A stretch of DNA of 64,000 bases, taken from the NCBI RefSeq assembly GCF_030272615.1, contig NC_081407.1, positions 103,277,897 through 103,341,896 on the forward strand. The letters are read 5' to 3'. Position 1 is the stretch's first letter. Each line of letters starts with the position of its first letter. The notes under the pieces were generated by a model. The model made no database searches, had not been told where the DNA came from, and saw only the letters and a program-made list of their open reading frames with translations. Below, in pieces: positions 60,986-64,000 of the stretch. This DNA is from Cryptomeria japonica (Eukaryota; Streptophyta; Pinopsida; Cupressales; Cupressaceae). A program made the translations under genes and the position numbers.

Positions 60986-61800
60986 CTTCTTATCGGCATA
61001 AGTTACCCCAATGAGATCACCCAAGGAGGATGGTGTGTTGATCGGAGTAACTCATGTCGACGTTGTTTTCAAAAGCATGAGCAGCCAAAAAAAGTGTGAC
61101 TAAGTGGAAACCCATCGAGGGGGTTACGGCGATGGTGTGACAAGAAGACGGAGTCATCGGGATAATATACACTATCAGCAAAGAAAAAATGTCATCCCGA
61201 TACCCGATGGGGTTATCGGTGGAACTCTTACTGATAACCGACAAGGTGATGTATTCATAGCGATGACATTGGGTTGTTGGGAGGTCTTGATTTATGTTAC
61301 CCCGATACCTGATGCACCAAATACAGAAGGCGACTCTATCGGAAAGACTTTCTCCGATAAAGCAGTGCCAGTAAAGAAAGGAAGAAGACTCATCGGGATA
61401 ACATACATCATCGGGGAGATGCGTATTGATTTATCCCGACACCCAATAAGGAAGATGAGCTCGTCACAAGCGAAGTGACTACATCAAGAAAGCATATGCC
61501 GATAGATCAATACAGCCTGATAAGGAGAATAAGGTGCGAAAAGACTCATCAGGATAACTGACGTTACAAGAGAAACATTTTTTGAGTTGTGCCGATGCCC
61601 GATGGTCAGAATGCCATAGAGGGCGGGTCTATCGGGGAGACTATAACCATCGAAAGCAAGGAGAATAGGCTACGCCGACGCCCAATGAAGCAATCGGTGA
61701 AAGTCACACTGATCAATAGAAAGTTATATGCCATGGGACCATCAAGTGAAGTATTAAGTGACTTATTCTGAAGTCCGATGGAGCGAGTAGAGGGATAAAC
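60986..61800. repeat. ATCGGG/CCCGAT-rich repeat region (possible LTR or leader of element T)
   Basis: About fifteen ATCGGG or CCCGAT words, often as CATCGGGATAA or CCCGATGCCCGATGG, at irregular spacing, in sequence richer in GC than its surroundings. The open frames inside are short. It precedes the ORF of element T and may be its LTR, but no second copy is in the window. Confidence 0.55.
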
Positions 61801-62276
61801 AGGAGGAGATTTCATCGGAGAGACATACCCCGATCTAACATAAAGAAAAGCTCACCACTTAAGAGGGAAGGTGGATCCATCAGGATAAGTCAAGCCATGA
61901 GGAAAAAGGGGGAATAGTCAAGGTGAGATCCAATGGACTAGTCGGAATGATCTATGCCAATAGGCGAGACAAAAAGGTAATTGAAGGAACATAAAATTTG
62001 GGTGGCGCGAAGTAATTAAATTATCAGGTAGGGTTATGCCAAATAGCCGTTGGAATATCTTATACGACGACCACTATTAAATGCTTGCAACCAGGTGGAT
62101 TTGATCTGCACGAAGCAAAATTGATGAGTTCAGATCGTTAAAGACTCCCTCTAGTCGTTGCATATCCAACATAAAGAAATAGTTCTCGTGACAAAATTAT
62201 TCACAGTTTCTTCAGCCAACAACATTGAAGTTGCAGATAGGAAGCGCGGGTAATTTGAGAATTCAAGCACTTAATC

Positions 62277-63999
62277 ATGGAGGCTTCTAGTTCAGAAGGG
62301 AAGAGAAAGTTCATAGAGATTTCAGATACACAGTCCACTAAAGCTAAAAAGACGAAGTCTGTAGAGGGTGTGCAGAAATGAAAATTGAACCAAGACATGA
62401 TTGATCAAATGAAGTCGTCGGGTGCTAAGTCGAGGAGATCTAAAACCTATTCGATGCCCAAGGATCAATTGGAAGATAAGTACAAAGAGGTTGGAGATAT
62501 TTGGACAACCATAAGGGTCCATGAATTGTTTTTGTATCACTATTTGAGGCGGAACAAGGATATGCCATTGTCGAACCCTTGGATGACAAATTTGGGTAGA
62601 TTGGTGGTCCCAAATGTTTTTCTGAATCTTAGATTATTGGAATTGCTTACTACGAAATAAAACAAAGAAAAAAGATGCATCTAATTGCCTAATAGGGATC
62701 CGTTCATCCAGATATCTGTCGGGACCATTCAGGAGGTCTTTGGTATGACTTATGAGCCCTACATGCCCCTATCCTTTACAGACCTAGAAGGAGAGTATAC
62801 CCAAATGGACACTGCTCACATAGTGTGGAAGTTATAGATTCATAAGAAGGAGAAGGGATGACTTACAGAGCAGGATGGTCCTCCCTTTGAAATCACTCTG
62901 TTCAAACAATACTTGCAGTACACATACTGGGCATGCGGCCAAGTCTACAGGGAAGAAGTTCTTGATGTTACAAGGATGGGTCCATTGGTGTTGGCTGCAG
63001 ACATTCAAATGCATGAGTCGAGGCCATTTGATTATGCAACTTACTTGACAGAGAAGCTGCATGAAGGATTCTTGAATTTGTAAATAGAGCCTAACCCTAC
63101 TTTCAAATTTTACTCATTGCTAATGCATATGGTTTTGTTTCATGGGCAGATGCAGGGTTTGTGGCCAGAAGAATTAAAGGTGACTTCCAGAAACAAGGAA
63201 GGACAAGACCAACCAATCCAATTATGGGTATCCCTATGGGACTCAAGGTTTGACAAATCACACTATGTGTTGTTTGAAGAATACTCTGTCAAGCCCTTCT
63301 ACAAATTATTTAGGGTGGAGTGTGATGGGTCTATCTCACCAGAGATTAAGAGATTCTTGAGACCCCATGCTTTTGGAGACACCAGAGTCAACCACAATTG
63401 GGGTGACTAGTTTGTATGCCAGAATTTCACCTTTTTCAGGGTTTATGGTTTTGAGGGTGTTCCATATATGTTGCCCACATTAGTTCCTAATAGGATTGCC
63501 TATTTAGAAATTGTTAGGAAGCTTAGCATGTCAAATTCCAAGCATTTAGCTAGTGCACACAAGCAGGTGTTTATGCCTGGCACTTTACATTTTGGAGATT
63601 TCACCATTGTCTCTACTAAGGCTTATGAAATGATAGAAAAGAAGCTGGTGGATGAGTATAATTTGTATGGACACCAGGCTTGGAAGAATTATGACCCAGA
63701 GGGATACATCCACCATTGTAGGAAGAGCCAAAATATGGGAGAGTATTTGCATATCCCCTTGGAGGTTGAAGATATATTTAGGAATAAGGAACAAAATGAG
63801 GTTGTTGCGCTTTTGGAGGAATTGAACCAAAGATTGCAAGAATGGAAGCAAAGGCTTTAGGAACTAAGAGAGGAAGGAGATTCTGAGAGCGTGTCTGATG
63901 AGAATATAGTTGTATGGATCCTCCGAGCACCTGAGTTAGAAGAAGTGGCAGAGATCCATGAACAAGCCATGGTGAGAATGAATGCAAATGTAGATCTAA
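62277..63999 (+). pseudogene. Element T ORF: relative of the E4 ORF, truncated by the window edge
   Basis: ATG 62,277 opens MEASSSEGKRKFIEISDTQS. A TGA (62,379-62,381) then lies in frame with MNQDMIDQMKSSGAKSRRSK, and the reading continues through stops and shifts to the window end. Segments: ISVGTIQEVFGMTYEPYMP, TEKLHEGFLNL, FVCQNFTFFRVYGFEGVPYM, YLEIVRKLSMSNSKHLASAH, then a Glu-rich coiled coil (EEDI-like, LLEELNQRLQEWKQRL). TEKLHEG and FTFFRVYGFEGVPYMLP align in order with ERLHEGL and FTYIRIGGFEDEPFKLP of E4. Stops include TAG at 62,836, 63,408 and 63,858. Function unknown. Confidence 0.6.
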
Positions 64000-64000
64000 G

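Overview
This window looks like nuclear DNA of a large-genome land plant, and a gymnosperm (conifer) is my best guess. The basis is wall-to-wall LTR retrotransposons with the plant Ty1/copia primer site TGGTATCAGAGC, four-knuckle gag proteins, AT-rich spacers, interstitial degenerate CCCTAAA repeats, long microsatellites, and pieces of plant-type MULE and plant-mobile-domain (PMD) genes. The species call is inference. I see no intact host gene, no rRNA or tRNA gene, no bacterial-type feature and no CRISPR.

Layout. 1-4.1 kb: a decayed Ty1/copia element on the minus strand (RNase H, RT, integrase, gag), entering its LTR at 4100. 5.4-7.5 kb: a polypurine, (GA)n-rich satellite with a ~915-bp period and telomere-like blocks. 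8.1-9.6 kb: a foldback hairpin and a probable solo LTR. 9.6-13.4 kb: AT-rich, nothing recognised. 13.4-15.1 kb: old host/DNA-transposon layer. 15,112-23,015: complete LTR element 'E1' (TSD CGTTA) with gag plus a ~1037-codon unknown ORF2 and no pol. 23.0-30.7 kb: host layer again, with a long (GT)n/(CA)n inverted repeat, a 54-bp coding tandem repeat and a PMD pseudogene. 30,684-37,379: complete LTR element 'E2' (TSD CATAT), same architecture as E1. 37,759-50,340: complete Ty1/copia element 'E3' (TSD GAGAA) with recognisable gag-pol. E3 is split by 'E4' (40,592-45,424, TSD CAGTG), a 4.8-kb insertion carrying a ~1050-codon unknown ORF and no visible LTRs. 50.35-51.6 kb: 3' end and LTR of a probable Ty3 element. 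51.7-54.2 kb: a spliced transposon-associated gene with a coiled-coil end. 54.8-55.8 kb: large palindromes, including one with 143-bp arms. 56.4-60.5 kb: a decayed MULE transposase with SWIM finger (minus). 61.0-64.0 kb: the start of another element ('T') whose ORF is related to that of E4.

How it fits together. E1, E2 and E3 share the same PBS, the same junction around the polypurine tract and TGTTGGC LTR start, and the same C-rich motif near the LTR 3' end. E1 and E2 lack protease, integrase and RT, so an E3-like copia element could mobilise them. E1 and E2 instead carry homologous, very long second ORFs with their own TATA-like box upstream. E4 and T carry another such family. These conserved unknown ORFs in pol-less elements are the most interesting content. 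Nearly all ORFs are broken. Most in-frame stops are TAG, often where a CAG glutamine is expected, consistent with loss of methylated C in CHG context.
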